Below the pieces are notes generated by a model, which was given only the letters and a program-made list of their open reading frames with translations, was not told the origin of the DNA and did no database searches. The position numbers were made by a program, and so were the translations under genes. Below are positions 7,500 to 16,365 of a stretch of 64,000 nucleotides of DNA, one piece after another. How positions within the stretch are numbered: position 1 is the stretch's first letter; each line of letters opens with the position of its first letter. The stretch comes from Methylobacterium sp. J-070 (GTDB taxonomy: Bacteria > Pseudomonadota > Alphaproteobacteria > Rhizobiales > Beijerinckiaceae). The stretch covers positions 1 to 64,000 of the forward strand of contig NZ_JAKSXX010000073.1 in NCBI RefSeq assembly GCF_022829385.1. The letters run 5' to 3'.

Positions 7500-8264
7500 A
7501 TGACGGTCGACTGGGTGCATGCATGGCCGACCGCCCTGGCGGCCTTCCTGGCCTCGGCGGTGGAGTTCGTCGAAGCGCTGACCGTGGTGTTGGCGGTCGG
7601 TGCGATGCGCGGCTGGCGGGGTGCCCTGACCGGCACCGCCGCCGCGCTCGTCGCCCTCCTGACGGTCGTCCTGCTCTTCGGCCCTCTGCTGACCCGCATC
7701 CCGCTCCAGGCCGTCCAACTGATCGTCGGTAGCTTGCTGCTGCTGTTCGGCCTCCGGTGGCTGCGCAAGGCGATCCTGCGGGCGGCCGGGGTGATCCCGC
7801 TCCACGATGAGACCGCGGCCTACGCCCGGGAGACCGGCAGCCTGCGGGCGGCCGGTCCGGCCGGCGGAGTCTGGGATGCGGTCGCGATCGCCACGGCCTT
7901 CAAGATCACCCTGCTCGAAGGCCTGGAGGTCGTGTTCATCGTCATCGCCGTGGGCGCGGGCGGCGTCGGCCTCCTGGTCCCGGCCGGCCTCGGAGCCGCG
8001 GCGGCGCTCCTGGTGGTGGCCGCGCTCGGGATCGTCCTGCACCGGCCCCTGGCGATGGTGCCGGAGAACGCGCTCAAGTTCTCGGTCGGGGTGCTGCTCG
8101 CCGCGTTCGGGACATTCTGGGTCGGCGAGGGTCTCCGCCTGGTCTGGCCCGGCGGCGACTGGTCGATCCCCGGGCTCACGCTCGCATACCTGCTCGTCGC
8201 CGCGCTCGCCGTCCCGCTCGGCCGGCGACGTGCGGCGGCGGCTCCGACCCTGGCCGTCCGCTAG
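7500..8264 (+). CDS. COG4280/FTR1-like membrane permease
   Basis: A 254-residue protein with about seven membrane helices. Two related Glu-rich helices, AVEFVEALTVVLAVGAMRGW near the N-terminus and ITLLEGLEVVFIVIAVG in the middle, resemble the (R)ExxE helices of FTR1 iron permeases. The protein fits COG4280, an uncharacterised branch of that lysine-exporter/iron-permease-like group. Divalent metal or iron transport is therefore an inference. A GGAGGA Shine-Dalgarno sits 8 nt before the ATG. It is the first gene of an operon with the RND system and is divergent from the RpiR gene. Confidence 0.72.
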   Translation: MTVDWVHAWPTALAAFLASAVEFVEALTVVLAVGAMRGWRGALTGTAAALVALLTVVLLFGPLLTRIPLQAVQLIVGSLLLLFGLRWLRKAILRAAGVIPLHDETAAYARETGSLRAAGPAGGVWDAVAIATAFKITLLEGLEVVFIVIAVGAGGVGLLVPAGLGAAAALLVVAALGIVLHRPLAMVPENALKFSVGVLLAAFGTFWVGEGLRLVWPGGDWSIPGLTLAYLLVAALAVPLGRRRAAAAPTLAVR

Positions 8265-8273
8265 GCGCCGCCC

Positions 8274-8486
8274 ATGAACGCCCTCTCGACCATCCTTCGC
8301 GAACTCGTCGGCCTGGTCGTCGACGACGTCGGGTTCGCGGCCGCCATCGTCGGCTGGATCATCCTGGCGGGGTCGCTCTCCGCCTTCCTCCGGCCGCCGA
8401 GCCCCTGGGTCGCCATCCTGCTCGTCGCCGGGCTCGGCGCGATCCTCCTGGACAGCGTCCTCCGGCGCGCGGGCGCGACCCGATGA
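8274..8486 (+). CDS. Small two-helix membrane protein
   Basis: A 70-residue protein with two predicted membrane helices (about residues 19-38 and 44-60) and a basic C-terminus. It starts 9 bp after the permease gene, and its stop overlaps the RND adaptor start by 4 bp, so it is embedded in the operon. Its function is unknown. It could be an accessory subunit of the permease or the pump. Confidence 0.7.
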   Translation: MNALSTILRELVGLVVDDVGFAAAIVGWIILAGSLSAFLRPPSPWVAILLVAGLGAILLDSVLRRAGATR

Positions 8487-9739
8487 CCCGGGAACGGCCC
8501 GCCCTGCCCCACCGGCCGACGGATCCGTCCCATGGCCCGACGGAGATGCCCGGATCCACGCGGGTCCGCCGGCCCGGTCGGGGGAAGCTCGCCGTCGTGG
8601 CCCTCGCCCTGTGCGCGGTCGGGGGTGCCGTCGCCTACCATGGAGCGTCGCCGCCACCGTCCTCCGGCCCCCAGGCCGCGGAGCCCGCGCCCGTCCCCGT
8701 GGTGACGGCCCCGGTGCGGACCCAGGACGTGCCCCTGACCCTGAGGGGCGTCGGAACCGTGAATGCCCTGAACGTCGCGACCATCCGCAGCCAGGTCACC
8801 GGATACCTGCAGAGCGCCGACTTCAAGGAAGGCCAGTTCGTCCGGCGCGGCGACGTGCTCGCCCGGATCGACCCGCGCATCTACCAGGCCCGCCTCGAAC
8901 AGGCGCAGGCTCAGCTCGCCAAGGATCAGGCGCTCCTCGCCAACCAGAAGACCAACCTCGCCCGCAACGAGCCCCTCCTGCAGAAGGGCTTCGCCACGGA
9001 CCAGCAGGTCGTGAGCGAGCGCGCGCAGATCGCGCAGAGCGAGAGCGCCCTGAAGGGCGATCAGGCCGCCATCGACTACGCGCAGACCGAGCTCGACTTC
9101 GCGACGCTGCGGGCCCCGTTCGACGGGGTGACCGGCATCCGCCGCGTCGACATCGGAAACATCATCAACCCGACCGACCCCGCCGGCATCGTCGTCCTGA
9201 CCCAGGTCCAGCCGATCAGCGTGCTCTTCACGCTCCCGACGAGCGACATCGCGGCCGTGCAGGCCGCCCTGACGCGCGGCCCGGTCGCGGCAACCGCCTA
9301 CGACCAGTCCGGCGACAGGATGCTCGATGCCGGCACCCTGCTGCTGATCAACAACCAGGCCGACCCCAGATCGGGGACCGTGCAGTTGAAGGCGGTCTTC
9401 CCGAACGCCGAGCGCCAGCTCTGGGCGGGCAGCTTCGTGAACGTCGCGGTGACGACGTCCGTCGAGACGGCGGCGCTGACGGTGCCGACCAACGCCCTGC
9501 AGCTCAACGACAGGGGCCAGTTCGTCTACGTGGTGGGAGCCGACGACACGGTCTCGGTGCGGCCGGTCAGGATCCGGCAGCGCACCCGCGGCGTCGCCCT
9601 GATCTCGGAGGGCCTGAAGTCCGGCGAGACCGTCGTCGTCCAGGGCCAGTACCGGCTGAAGCCCGGCACCCGGATCACGCCCGCGCCTCCCGACCAAGTG
9701 CCCGACACCTCCACGGCCACGGCGGGGATGCTGCCATGA
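8483..9739 (+). CDS. RND efflux periplasmic adaptor (HlyD/MdtA family)
   Basis: A 418-residue membrane-fusion protein linking an inner-membrane RND pump to an outer-membrane channel. It has a membrane anchor at about residues 36-52, a biotinyl-lipoyl-like hairpin domain (IRSQVTGYLQSADFKEGQFVRRGDVLARIDP), a helical hairpin (about 135-195), then beta-barrel and membrane-proximal domains. It resembles MdtA (TLRAPFDGVTGIRRVDIGN). Its stop overlaps the pump start (ATGA). No outer-membrane TolC-like gene is in the operon, so the channel must be encoded elsewhere. Confidence 0.92.
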   Translation: MTRERPALPHRPTDPSHGPTEMPGSTRVRRPGRGKLAVVALALCAVGGAVAYHGASPPPSSGPQAAEPAPVPVVTAPVRTQDVPLTLRGVGTVNALNVATIRSQVTGYLQSADFKEGQFVRRGDVLARIDPRIYQARLEQAQAQLAKDQALLANQKTNLARNEPLLQKGFATDQQVVSERAQIAQSESALKGDQAAIDYAQTELDFATLRAPFDGVTGIRRVDIGNIINPTDPAGIVVLTQVQPISVLFTLPTSDIAAVQAALTRGPVAATAYDQSGDRMLDAGTLLLINNQADPRSGTVQLKAVFPNAERQLWAGSFVNVAVTTSVETAALTVPTNALQLNDRGQFVYVVGADDTVSVRPVRIRQRTRGVALISEGLKSGETVVVQGQYRLKPGTRITPAPPDQVPDTSTATAGMLP

Positions 9740-12700
9740 CCCTCTCCGCGGGCTTCATCCGGCGGCCCATCGCCACCGGCCTGCTCATGCTCGCGGTCGT
9801 GGTGCTCGGCGCGATCAGCTACACCCTCCTGCCGGTCGCCGCCCTCCCGAACGTCGACTCGCCGACCGTCCAGGTCACGGCCCAGCTGCCGGGCGCCGAC
9901 CCGAAGACCGTCGCCGCCTCGGTGGCCACCCAGCTCGAACGCCAGTTCGGCCAGATCCCCGGGCTGACCCAGATGACGTCGAGCAGCGGCACGGGCTTCA
10001 CCCAGATCTCGCTGCAGTTCGACCGGAGCCGCACCATCGACTCGGTCGCCTCCGACGTGCAGGCGGCCATCAACGCCACCCAGGGACAGTTGCCGGCGGC
10101 GCTCCTGAACCCGCCCACCTACCGCAAGACCAACCCGGCCGACGTCCCGATCCTGCTGATCGCCATGTCGTCGGACGTGTTCCCGATCACGACCGTCAGC
10201 GACTACGCCTCCTCGCTCATGGCCCAGAAGATCTCGCAGGTCCCGGGCGTGGGCCTCGTCGGCGTCGGCGGACTGCAGAGCCCGGCGATCCGCATCCAGG
10301 TCAATCCGGCCCAGCTCGCGGCCGAGAACCTCGATTTCGAGACGGTGCGCACCGCCCTCGCGAACCTGACGGTGCTGCAGCCCAAGGGGCAGCTCTACGG
10401 AAGCCAGCAGGCCGTGGCCCTGCAGAGCAACGACCAGCTGATGACCGCCGCCGGCTTCGAGGACGCCATCGTCGCCTACCGCGACGGCGCGCCGATCCGG
10501 GTCCGCGACATCGGCCGCGCGGTCAAGGCCCCCCAGGACGTCACCCTGGCGGGCTGGGTCGGCGAGAAGCCGGCCGTGGCGCTCGCCGTGCAGCGGGCGC
10601 CCGGGGCCAACGTCATCGCCACGGTGGCGGCGATCAAGAAGGCGCTGCCGCAGCTCCAGGCCTCGCTGCCGCCGGGCATCGACGTGAAGATCGCCTCGGA
10701 CCGGACCCAGACCATCCAGGCCAGCGTCGCGGACGTGCAGGTCACCCTGCTCCTGACCATCGCGCTCGTGGTCGGCGTCATCGCGCTGTTCCTGCGCAGG
10801 CTCTGGGCGACCGTGATCCCCGCGGTCTCGGTGCCGATCTCGCTGATCGGCACCTTCGCGGTGATGTACGGGCTGGGCTACAGCCTCGACAACCTGTCGC
10901 TGATGGCGCTCACCATCGCCATCGGCTTCGTGGTCGACGACGCCATCGTCATGGTCGAGAACATCGTCCGCCACATCGAGGCGGGCGCCACGCCGATGCA
11001 GGCGGCCCTCGACGGGGCCGGCGAGATCGGCTTCACGATCCTGTCGATCTCCATCTCCCTCGTCGCGGTCTTCATCCCCCTGTTCCTGATGGGCGGCGTC
11101 GTCGGGCTGATGTTCCGCGAGTTCGCCGTGACCGTCGCGGTCTCGATCCTCGTGTCGGTGGTCGTGTCGCTGACGCTCACGCCGATGATGTGCGCCAGGC
11201 TCCTGCCGGGTCGCGAGACGAGGCCGCCCGGGCGCGTCTCGCGCGGGCTGGAGAGCGTCTTCGACTGGCTCACCGCACGCTACGACGACGGGCTCAAGGT
11301 CGCCCTGCGCCACCGCGCCCTCACCCTGCTGGTCTTCTTCGGCACCATCGCGCTGACGGGCTACCTGTTCTGGACGATCCCGAAGGGCTTCTTCCCGCAG
11401 CAGGACACGGGCCTGATCATCGGCATCAGCGAAGCGGCGCAGGACGTCTCGCCCGAGGGGATGAAGCAGCGCCAGCAGGCCATCCTCGGGATCATCACCA
11501 AGGACCCGGCCGTGGCCGACGTAGCCGGCTACATCGGCCCGGGCGGCCCGACCGTGACCGAGAACAACGGCCGCGTGTTCATCAGCCTGAAGCCGAGCGC
11601 GCAGCGCGACGTCACGGCCGATCAGGTCATCGCGCGGCTCTCGAAGGCGCTCGATCAGGTCCAGGGCATGAAGGTCTACATGCAGGCCGCCCAGGACATC
11701 ACCATCGGCGCCGTCGTCTCGAAGACCCAGTACCAGTTCACGATGACCGACATCGACCTGGAGGAGCTCAACCATTACGGGCCCAGGCTGCTCGAAGCGC
11801 TGCAGAAGCTGCCCGAGCTGACCGCGGTCGCCAGCGACCAGCAATCGTCCGCGCGCATGCTCGACGTCGTGGTCGACCGCACGGCTGCCGCGCGCCTCGG
11901 CATCGACCCGGCCACCGTCGACAACACCCTCTACGATGCGTTCGGCCAGCGTCACGTGGCGCGGATCTACGCGCCGCTGAACTACTACTACGTCATCCTG
12001 GAGGTGGACCCGCACGACCAGCTCGGGCCCAACGCCCTGCAGCGGATCTACGTCCGCTCCCAGGACAACACCGCGGTGCCCCTGAGCCAGATCGCCAAGG
12101 TCGAGACCGGCACGATGCCGGCGGTGATCAACCACCAGGGCCAGTTCCCCTCCGTCACCCTGAGCTTCAACCTGGCGCCGGGGGCGACCATCGGGGCCGC
12201 CGTCGCGGCCGTGCAGAAGGCGGCCGCCGATCTGCACATGCCGTCCTCCGTGGCCACCGCGTTCCAGGGCAACGCCCAGGCTTTCCAGACCTCCCTCGGC
12301 TCGACGCCGCCGCTGATCCTGGCGGCTCTGTTCGCCGTCTACGTGATCCTGGGCGTGCTCTACGAGAGCACGATCCACCCCCTGACCATCCTGTCGACGC
12401 TGCCCTCGGCCGGGCTGGGGGCGCTCGCGACGCTGATGCTGGTGGGGCGGCCGCTCGACATGATCGGCATCATCGGGATCATCCTGCTCATCGGCATCGT
12501 CAAGAAGAACGGCATCATGCTGGTCGACGTCGCCATCGTGGCCGAGCGCGAGGGCGACAAGTCGCCCGAGGCGGCGATCCACGAGGCCTGCCTGCTGCGC
12601 TTCCGCCCGATCCTGATGACGACGCTGTGCGCGCTGCTGGGCGGCGTGCCGCTGATGCTCGGCACCGGCACCGGCTCGGAGATCCGCCAGCCCCTCGGCT

Positions 12701-12843
12701 ACGCCATCGTCGGCGGCCTGGCGGTCAGCCAGGTGCTGACGCTGTTCACCACGCCGGTCGTCTACCTCGCCATGGACAGGCTGAGCGCGATGCTCGCCCG
12801 GCGACGTCCAGGCCGCCCGCCCCATGCCGCCGAAGCGCGATGA
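9736..12843 (+). CDS. RND multidrug efflux pump, inner-membrane subunit (MdtB/MdtC-like)
   Basis: A 1035-residue HAE1-type RND transporter, the full family length. The N-terminal IRRPIATGLLMLAVVVLGAI helix, two large periplasmic loops and twelve membrane helices are evident. Helix 4 carries the proton-relay pair DD in IGFVVDDAIVMVENIVRHIE, and helix 10-11 carries the conserved Lys in GIVKKNGIMLVD. It acts with the adaptor encoded just upstream (4-bp overlap). Substrate is unknown; the closest named systems (MdtABC, MuxABC) export bile salts, novobiocin and related drugs. Only one RND subunit is present rather than the MdtB/MdtC pair. Confidence 0.93.
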   Translation: MTLSAGFIRRPIATGLLMLAVVVLGAISYTLLPVAALPNVDSPTVQVTAQLPGADPKTVAASVATQLERQFGQIPGLTQMTSSSGTGFTQISLQFDRSRTIDSVASDVQAAINATQGQLPAALLNPPTYRKTNPADVPILLIAMSSDVFPITTVSDYASSLMAQKISQVPGVGLVGVGGLQSPAIRIQVNPAQLAAENLDFETVRTALANLTVLQPKGQLYGSQQAVALQSNDQLMTAAGFEDAIVAYRDGAPIRVRDIGRAVKAPQDVTLAGWVGEKPAVALAVQRAPGANVIATVAAIKKALPQLQASLPPGIDVKIASDRTQTIQASVADVQVTLLLTIALVVGVIALFLRRLWATVIPAVSVPISLIGTFAVMYGLGYSLDNLSLMALTIAIGFVVDDAIVMVENIVRHIEAGATPMQAALDGAGEIGFTILSISISLVAVFIPLFLMGGVVGLMFREFAVTVAVSILVSVVVSLTLTPMMCARLLPGRETRPPGRVSRGLESVFDWLTARYDDGLKVALRHRALTLLVFFGTIALTGYLFWTIPKGFFPQQDTGLIIGISEAAQDVSPEGMKQRQQAILGIITKDPAVADVAGYIGPGGPTVTENNGRVFISLKPSAQRDVTADQVIARLSKALDQVQGMKVYMQAAQDITIGAVVSKTQYQFTMTDIDLEELNHYGPRLLEALQKLPELTAVASDQQSSARMLDVVVDRTAAARLGIDPATVDNTLYDAFGQRHVARIYAPLNYYYVILEVDPHDQLGPNALQRIYVRSQDNTAVPLSQIAKVETGTMPAVINHQGQFPSVTLSFNLAPGATIGAAVAAVQKAAADLHMPSSVATAFQGNAQAFQTSLGSTPPLILAALFAVYVILGVLYESTIHPLTILSTLPSAGLGALATLMLVGRPLDMIGIIGIILLIGIVKKNGIMLVDVAIVAEREGDKSPEAAIHEACLLRFRPILMTTLCALLGGVPLMLGTGTGSEIRQPLGYAIVGGLAVSQVLTLFTTPVVYLAMDRLSAMLARRRPGRPPHAAEAR

Positions 12844-12886
12844 GCCCTCATCGCCCGGCCGCTATCGCCTGGAAGGAGCGCAGACG

Positions 12887-13663
12887 ATGAGCGAGACCCG
12901 CGACCGCACTTTGAGCAAGGTGCCCGCAGTCACCCTCGGGTTCTGGATCATCAAGGTCCTCGCCACCACCCTCGGCGAGACCGGCGGCGACACCGTCACG
13001 ATGACCCTGGGCTGGGGCTATCTGGCGGGCACCGCCCTGTTCGCCGCTCTGCTCGTCGCCCTCGTCGTCGCCCAGATCCTGTCGCGCCGGTTCAACCCGG
13101 TCCTATACTGGGCGACCATCATCGCCTCGACGACCTTCGGGACCACCATGGCGGACTTCGCCGACCGCTCGCTCGGGATCGGCTACACCGGCGGCGCCAC
13201 GCTCCTGCTCGCCTGCCTCGCGGCGGTCCTCGGGCTCTGGTACGCGTCGGAGCGCACGATCGCGGTCGACACGGTCTCCACGCCCCGCGTGGAGGCGTTC
13301 TACTGGGCGGCCATCACGTTTTCGCAGACGCTCGGCACGGCGCTCGGCGACTGGCTCGCCGATACCGGGGGCCTCGGCTACGACGGCGGCGCCCTCGTCT
13401 TCGGCGCGGCCCTCTTGGTCGTCGTGATCCTGTACTACCGGACGGACGTCTCGCGGGTGCTGCTGTTCTGGGCGGCCTTCATCCTCACGCGTCCCCTCGG
13501 GGCGACGGTGGGCGACTTCCTCGACAAGCCCGTGGCCGAAGGCGGACTGAACCTCAGCCGCCCCCTGGCGTCGGCCGTCCTGGCGGCCCTCATCGTCGCC
13601 GCCGTCCTCCTGTTGCCCCAGCGCGCCGGCACGCATCCGACGGCGCGGGACGCCCGCCCGTGA
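12887..13663 (+). CDS. COG4705-type membrane protein, copy 2
   Basis: A 258-residue polytopic membrane protein, clearly paralogous to the protein at 5646-6431. It shares KVLATTLGETGGDTVTMTLG, STTFGTTMADFADRSLGIGY, SQTLGTALGDWLAD and ILTRPLGATVGDFLDKP. It starts 43 bp after the RND pump gene with a GGAAGGAG ribosome-binding site, so it is probably the last gene of that operon. Function is unknown. Conserved acidic residues in the membrane helices suggest ion or metal transport. Confidence 0.8.
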   Translation: MSETRDRTLSKVPAVTLGFWIIKVLATTLGETGGDTVTMTLGWGYLAGTALFAALLVALVVAQILSRRFNPVLYWATIIASTTFGTTMADFADRSLGIGYTGGATLLLACLAAVLGLWYASERTIAVDTVSTPRVEAFYWAAITFSQTLGTALGDWLADTGGLGYDGGALVFGAALLVVVILYYRTDVSRVLLFWAAFILTRPLGATVGDFLDKPVAEGGLNLSRPLASAVLAALIVAAVLLLPQRAGTHPTARDARP

Positions 13664-13806
13664 GGTGAACGCTGCGGGCACCGGACGAGCAGGCTCCCCG
13701 GACCCCGCGCCACCGAAGCCGCGCGGCCCTCCGGACGACGAAGGCCGGTGCGTGCGAGGATCACCGCGGGATCGGGGTGACGTCGAACCTTTGTCTGGCT
13801 GCGCAC

Positions 13807-13896
13807 TTCTGGGATGCCCCCGCGTGCTAAGGGGCGCCGGTCTCGCGGACCGGTTTGCATGAATCCTCGACGGCGGGTCCGATTCCGCCGGCCTGC
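13807..13896 (+). pseudogene. Degenerate tRNA-Ser(CGA)-like remnant
   Basis: Three successive perfect hairpins lie in cloverleaf order. The D-like stem is GCCCC/GGGGC (13816-13835), the anticodon-like stem is CCGGT/ACCGG with a 7-nt loop CTCGCGG (13837-13853), a long variable stretch follows, and the T-like stem is CGGCGG/CCGCCG with loop GTCCGATT (13871-13890). The segment GCGCCGGTCTCG and the following ACCGGT resemble the anticodon arm of tRNA-Ser(CGA). No acceptor stem pairs, so it is not a working tRNA. The rest of 13664-14024 shows no gene. Confidence 0.35.
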
Positions 13897-14024
13897 TCCT
13901 GGGCAGACATCCTGCTGACGGCCAGATCCGGCCGATCGCGAGCAGACCGTCCCCGCCTGCACGGCCGTCCACCCGGAAGGCCTCGACCGCGCGGGCGCTT
14001 TGACCGGCACCCGGCCCGGACGGT

Positions 14025-15464
14025 TCAGATGTAGGCTGAGGCGAGGGCCGGCGAGCCTTCGAGCACGTGGGCGAGCACCTCCAGTCCGTGCGTGATCTGC
14101 TGCCGGGTCGAGGGGCCGCCGAGACAGAGGCGGACCGCCTCCGGCGGAGTCCCCGCGACGCAGAAAGGGTCGCTGGCGATGACGCCGAGCCCGGCCGACC
14201 GACCCTGGCTGGCGAAGGCCGAGCGCGTCCAGCCCTCCGGCAGCGTGATCCAGAGATGGAAGGCGTGCGGATCGGCGGTGTAGGTCCCGGGGGGAAGGAT
14301 CGCGGTCGCGATGCGCTGGCGCGCGGCCGATTCCGCGCGGACGAACTGCACGACGGCCTCCGCGGTGCCATCCGTGATCCACCGCGTCGCCAGGGCCGTC
14401 GCGATCGGCGAGGCCATGACCGTGGCGGCGCGCAGGGCGCCGCCCAGCGGCAGGGCGGAACGGGCGCTCGGGGCGACCAGGAAGGCGAGGCGCAGTCCGG
14501 CGCCCAGGCACTTGGCGAGACCCGCCACATAGTAGGTGATCTCCGGCGCGAGTTCCGCAAAACTCGGCGGCGGGGTCGGGCAGATGCGCGCGTAGGCGTC
14601 GTCCTCGATGATGGCGACGGCGTATCGCCGCGCAACCGCGATGATGGCCTCGCGCCGCGTCCTGGGCAGGGTCGCGGTGGTGGGGTTCTGCAGCAGCGGG
14701 TTCAGATAGATGGCCTTCGGTGCCACTCGGGTGCAGGCCGCGGCGAAGGCATCGGGGTCGACCCCGTAGCGGTCCATTGGCAGATCGACGAGGCGCAGGC
14801 GTAGGTGCGCCGCGAGGGCGCGGATGCCGGGATAGGTGATCCGCTCGGCACAGATCGTGTCGCCCGCCCGGGCGACCTGCCCCAGTATGCTGAACAGCGC
14901 GCTGTGCGCGCCCGGGCAGATCAGCAGGCGCTCCCGGGAGGTGACGACCCCGCGGCCTCTCAGCCAGCGCAGAGCCGCTTCCTTGTCCTCCTCCGTGCCG
15001 CCGAAGCCCTGGTAGCGCAGCAGGTTGGTGAGATCGCCGGACAGTTCCGCGAACGAGGCCTGCATGCGGGCCTGCAGGGCCGGCGTGTCGGGCTCGGGGG
15101 GCAGGTTCATGGTGAAGTCGACCGGACCGATCCGACGTTCGGCCGCGGCACCGGTCGAACGGGGCGGCCGAGCCGGATCGACCACGAAGGTCCCCTGGCC
15201 GACGCGCCCCTCGATCAGCCCACGCTTGTGGGCCTCGACGTAGCCGCGCGAAACGGTCGTGAAGTTCAGGTCGAGCGCCTCGGCGAGGGCGCGCTGGGTC
15301 GGTAGGCGCGTCCCCGCCGTCAGACGCCCGGTCCGGATGTCCTCCGCCAACGCCTCCGCGATGGCGAGGTAATGGGGCTTGCCCCATCGCTTCAGATCCG
15401 GCGCCCAAGTCCTAGCCGATCCAGTCTGCCGGTTCGGTCGTTCGTCTCGCTCTGGCGAAGTCAT
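14025..15464 (-). CDS. MocR-type regulator (GntR HTH fused to aminotransferase fold)
   Basis: A 479-residue MocR/PdxR-like protein. A winged helix-turn-helix of the GntR family spans about residues 30-100 (YLAIAEALAEDIRTGRLTAGTRLPTQRALAEALDLNFTTVSRGY). A fold-type I aminotransferase-like domain covers about 110-475. The PLP lysine is probably K in YYVAGLAKCLGAGLRL, preceded by IIEDDAYARI for cofactor ring binding. It is divergent from the Nit1C operon, and three ATTGTATGG motifs lie between them. I infer that it controls that operon, replacing the sigma54-type activator found at some other Nit1C loci. Confidence 0.9.
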   Translation of the reverse strand: MTSPERDERPNRQTGSARTWAPDLKRWGKPHYLAIAEALAEDIRTGRLTAGTRLPTQRALAEALDLNFTTVSRGYVEAHKRGLIEGRVGQGTFVVDPARPPRSTGAAAERRIGPVDFTMNLPPEPDTPALQARMQASFAELSGDLTNLLRYQGFGGTEEDKEAALRWLRGRGVVTSRERLLICPGAHSALFSILGQVARAGDTICAERITYPGIRALAAHLRLRLVDLPMDRYGVDPDAFAAACTRVAPKAIYLNPLLQNPTTATLPRTRREAIIAVARRYAVAIIEDDAYARICPTPPPSFAELAPEITYYVAGLAKCLGAGLRLAFLVAPSARSALPLGGALRAATVMASPIATALATRWITDGTAEAVVQFVRAESAARQRIATAILPPGTYTADPHAFHLWITLPEGWTRSAFASQGRSAGLGVIASDPFCVAGTPPEAVRLCLGGPSTRQQITHGLEVLAHVLEGSPALASAYI

Positions 15465-15500
15465 TCGTCGCGGCCCGGATCACGATGCAATCAATGCTCG

Positions 15501-15695
15501 ATTGTATGGCTAGCAATAGCTGTACCGCGATCGCCTCCGGCAGCGCTCGCCGAACGCTCCATACAATGCCGGCAATCGGCGATCGTCGAACCTGTATGTC
15601 CTGAGCAGCAAGCAGGCAGTCGTTGCGCGTGGATTGAGCGAGCTGATGCCCAACTCACGCTCATATTCGCCGTGATTGATCGGTTTATTGTATGG
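15501..15695. promoter_or_regulatory. Three ATTGTATGG operator motifs between MocR gene and Nit1C operon
   Basis: ATTGTATGG occurs at 15501-15509 and 15687-15695, and its complement CCATACAAT at 15559-15567. MocR regulators typically bind repeated motifs of this size. The 354-bp gap is more AT-rich than its surroundings, also contains repeated ATTGAT/ATCGAT-like words, and must hold both divergent promoters. Confidence 0.55.
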
Positions 15696-15818
15696 ATACT
15701 GGATCGGCGCATTGATGGCTTATTGATCGTCGCGGTTTGGCACACCGCTTGCCCTGGATGACCTGTGACCGCCGGAAGCTCCGGCTGCTGTGGTCCCATC
15801 CATCGAGGAGAGAGATCA

Positions 15819-16301
15819 ATGCCTGCCGTCAATCGCGAGCCCCACAAGAAGGGCGACTTCCTGGTCGACTACGAGGAGAAGGTCTTCGAGGACGTGAAGG
15901 CCGAGCCGGGCCAGAAGGCGCTGGTCACCTTCCACACCGTCGCGTTCGAGGGCTCCATCGGCCTCGTCAACCTGCTCCAGGCCACGCGCCTGCAGCGCAA
16001 GGGCTTCGAGACCTCGATCCTCCTCTACGGACCCGGGATCACGCTGGGCGTCCAGCGCGGCTTCCCGCGGCTCGGCGACGAGGCGTTTCCGGGACACCTC
16101 AACTTCAACAACCAGCTCGAGAAGTTCATGGCCGAGGGCGGCAAGGTCTACGCCTGCCGGTTCTCGACCCAGGCCCTCTACGGCCACGGCGAGGCGGCCT
16201 TCATCGAGGGCATCCGCATGATCAACCCCCTCGACGTCCTCGACTGCATCCTCCTGCACAAGCGCGACAACGCGGTGATCATCGACACCTGGACCGTCTG
16301 A
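15819..16301 (+). CDS. MSMEG_0572/Sll0783-family protein (Nit1C cluster)
   Basis: A 160-residue protein of the MSMEG_0572/Sll0783 family, named for a nitrogen-starvation response in Synechocystis. It is soluble, with an alpha/beta fold resembling DsrE-like proteins ([31 protein letters not shown]). A conserved cysteine lies late ([20 protein letters not shown]). Its molecular function is not established. It is the first gene of the operon and has a GAGGAGAGAG ribosome-binding region just before the ATG. The nitrilase gene follows after 64 bp. Confidence 0.9.
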   Translation: MPAVNREPHKKGDFLVDYEEKVFEDVKAEPGQKALVTFHTVAFEGSIGLVNLLQATRLQRKGFETSILLYGPGITLGVQRGFPRLGDEAFPGHLNFNNQLEKFMAEGGKVYACRFSTQALYGHGEAAFIEGIRMINPLDVLDCILLHKRDNAVIIDTWTV

Positions 16302-16365
16302 CGCCCGCGCAGCGCATCCGGCGGTCGCCCCCGACGCGGCCGCCGTCACCGCCGGAGGATCATCC

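Noticed and set aside
9526..12825. A 1099-codon open frame on the minus strand
   Set aside because: It lies antisense to the RND pump and is Asp/Arg/Gly/His-rich low-complexity sequence, typical of GC-rich shadow frames.
8611..12843. A 1410-codon plus-strand frame fusing part of an adaptor-like frame with the RND pump
   Set aside because: Its N-terminal part is a shifted reading of the adaptor gene. The real pump starts at 9736 with an ATGA junction.
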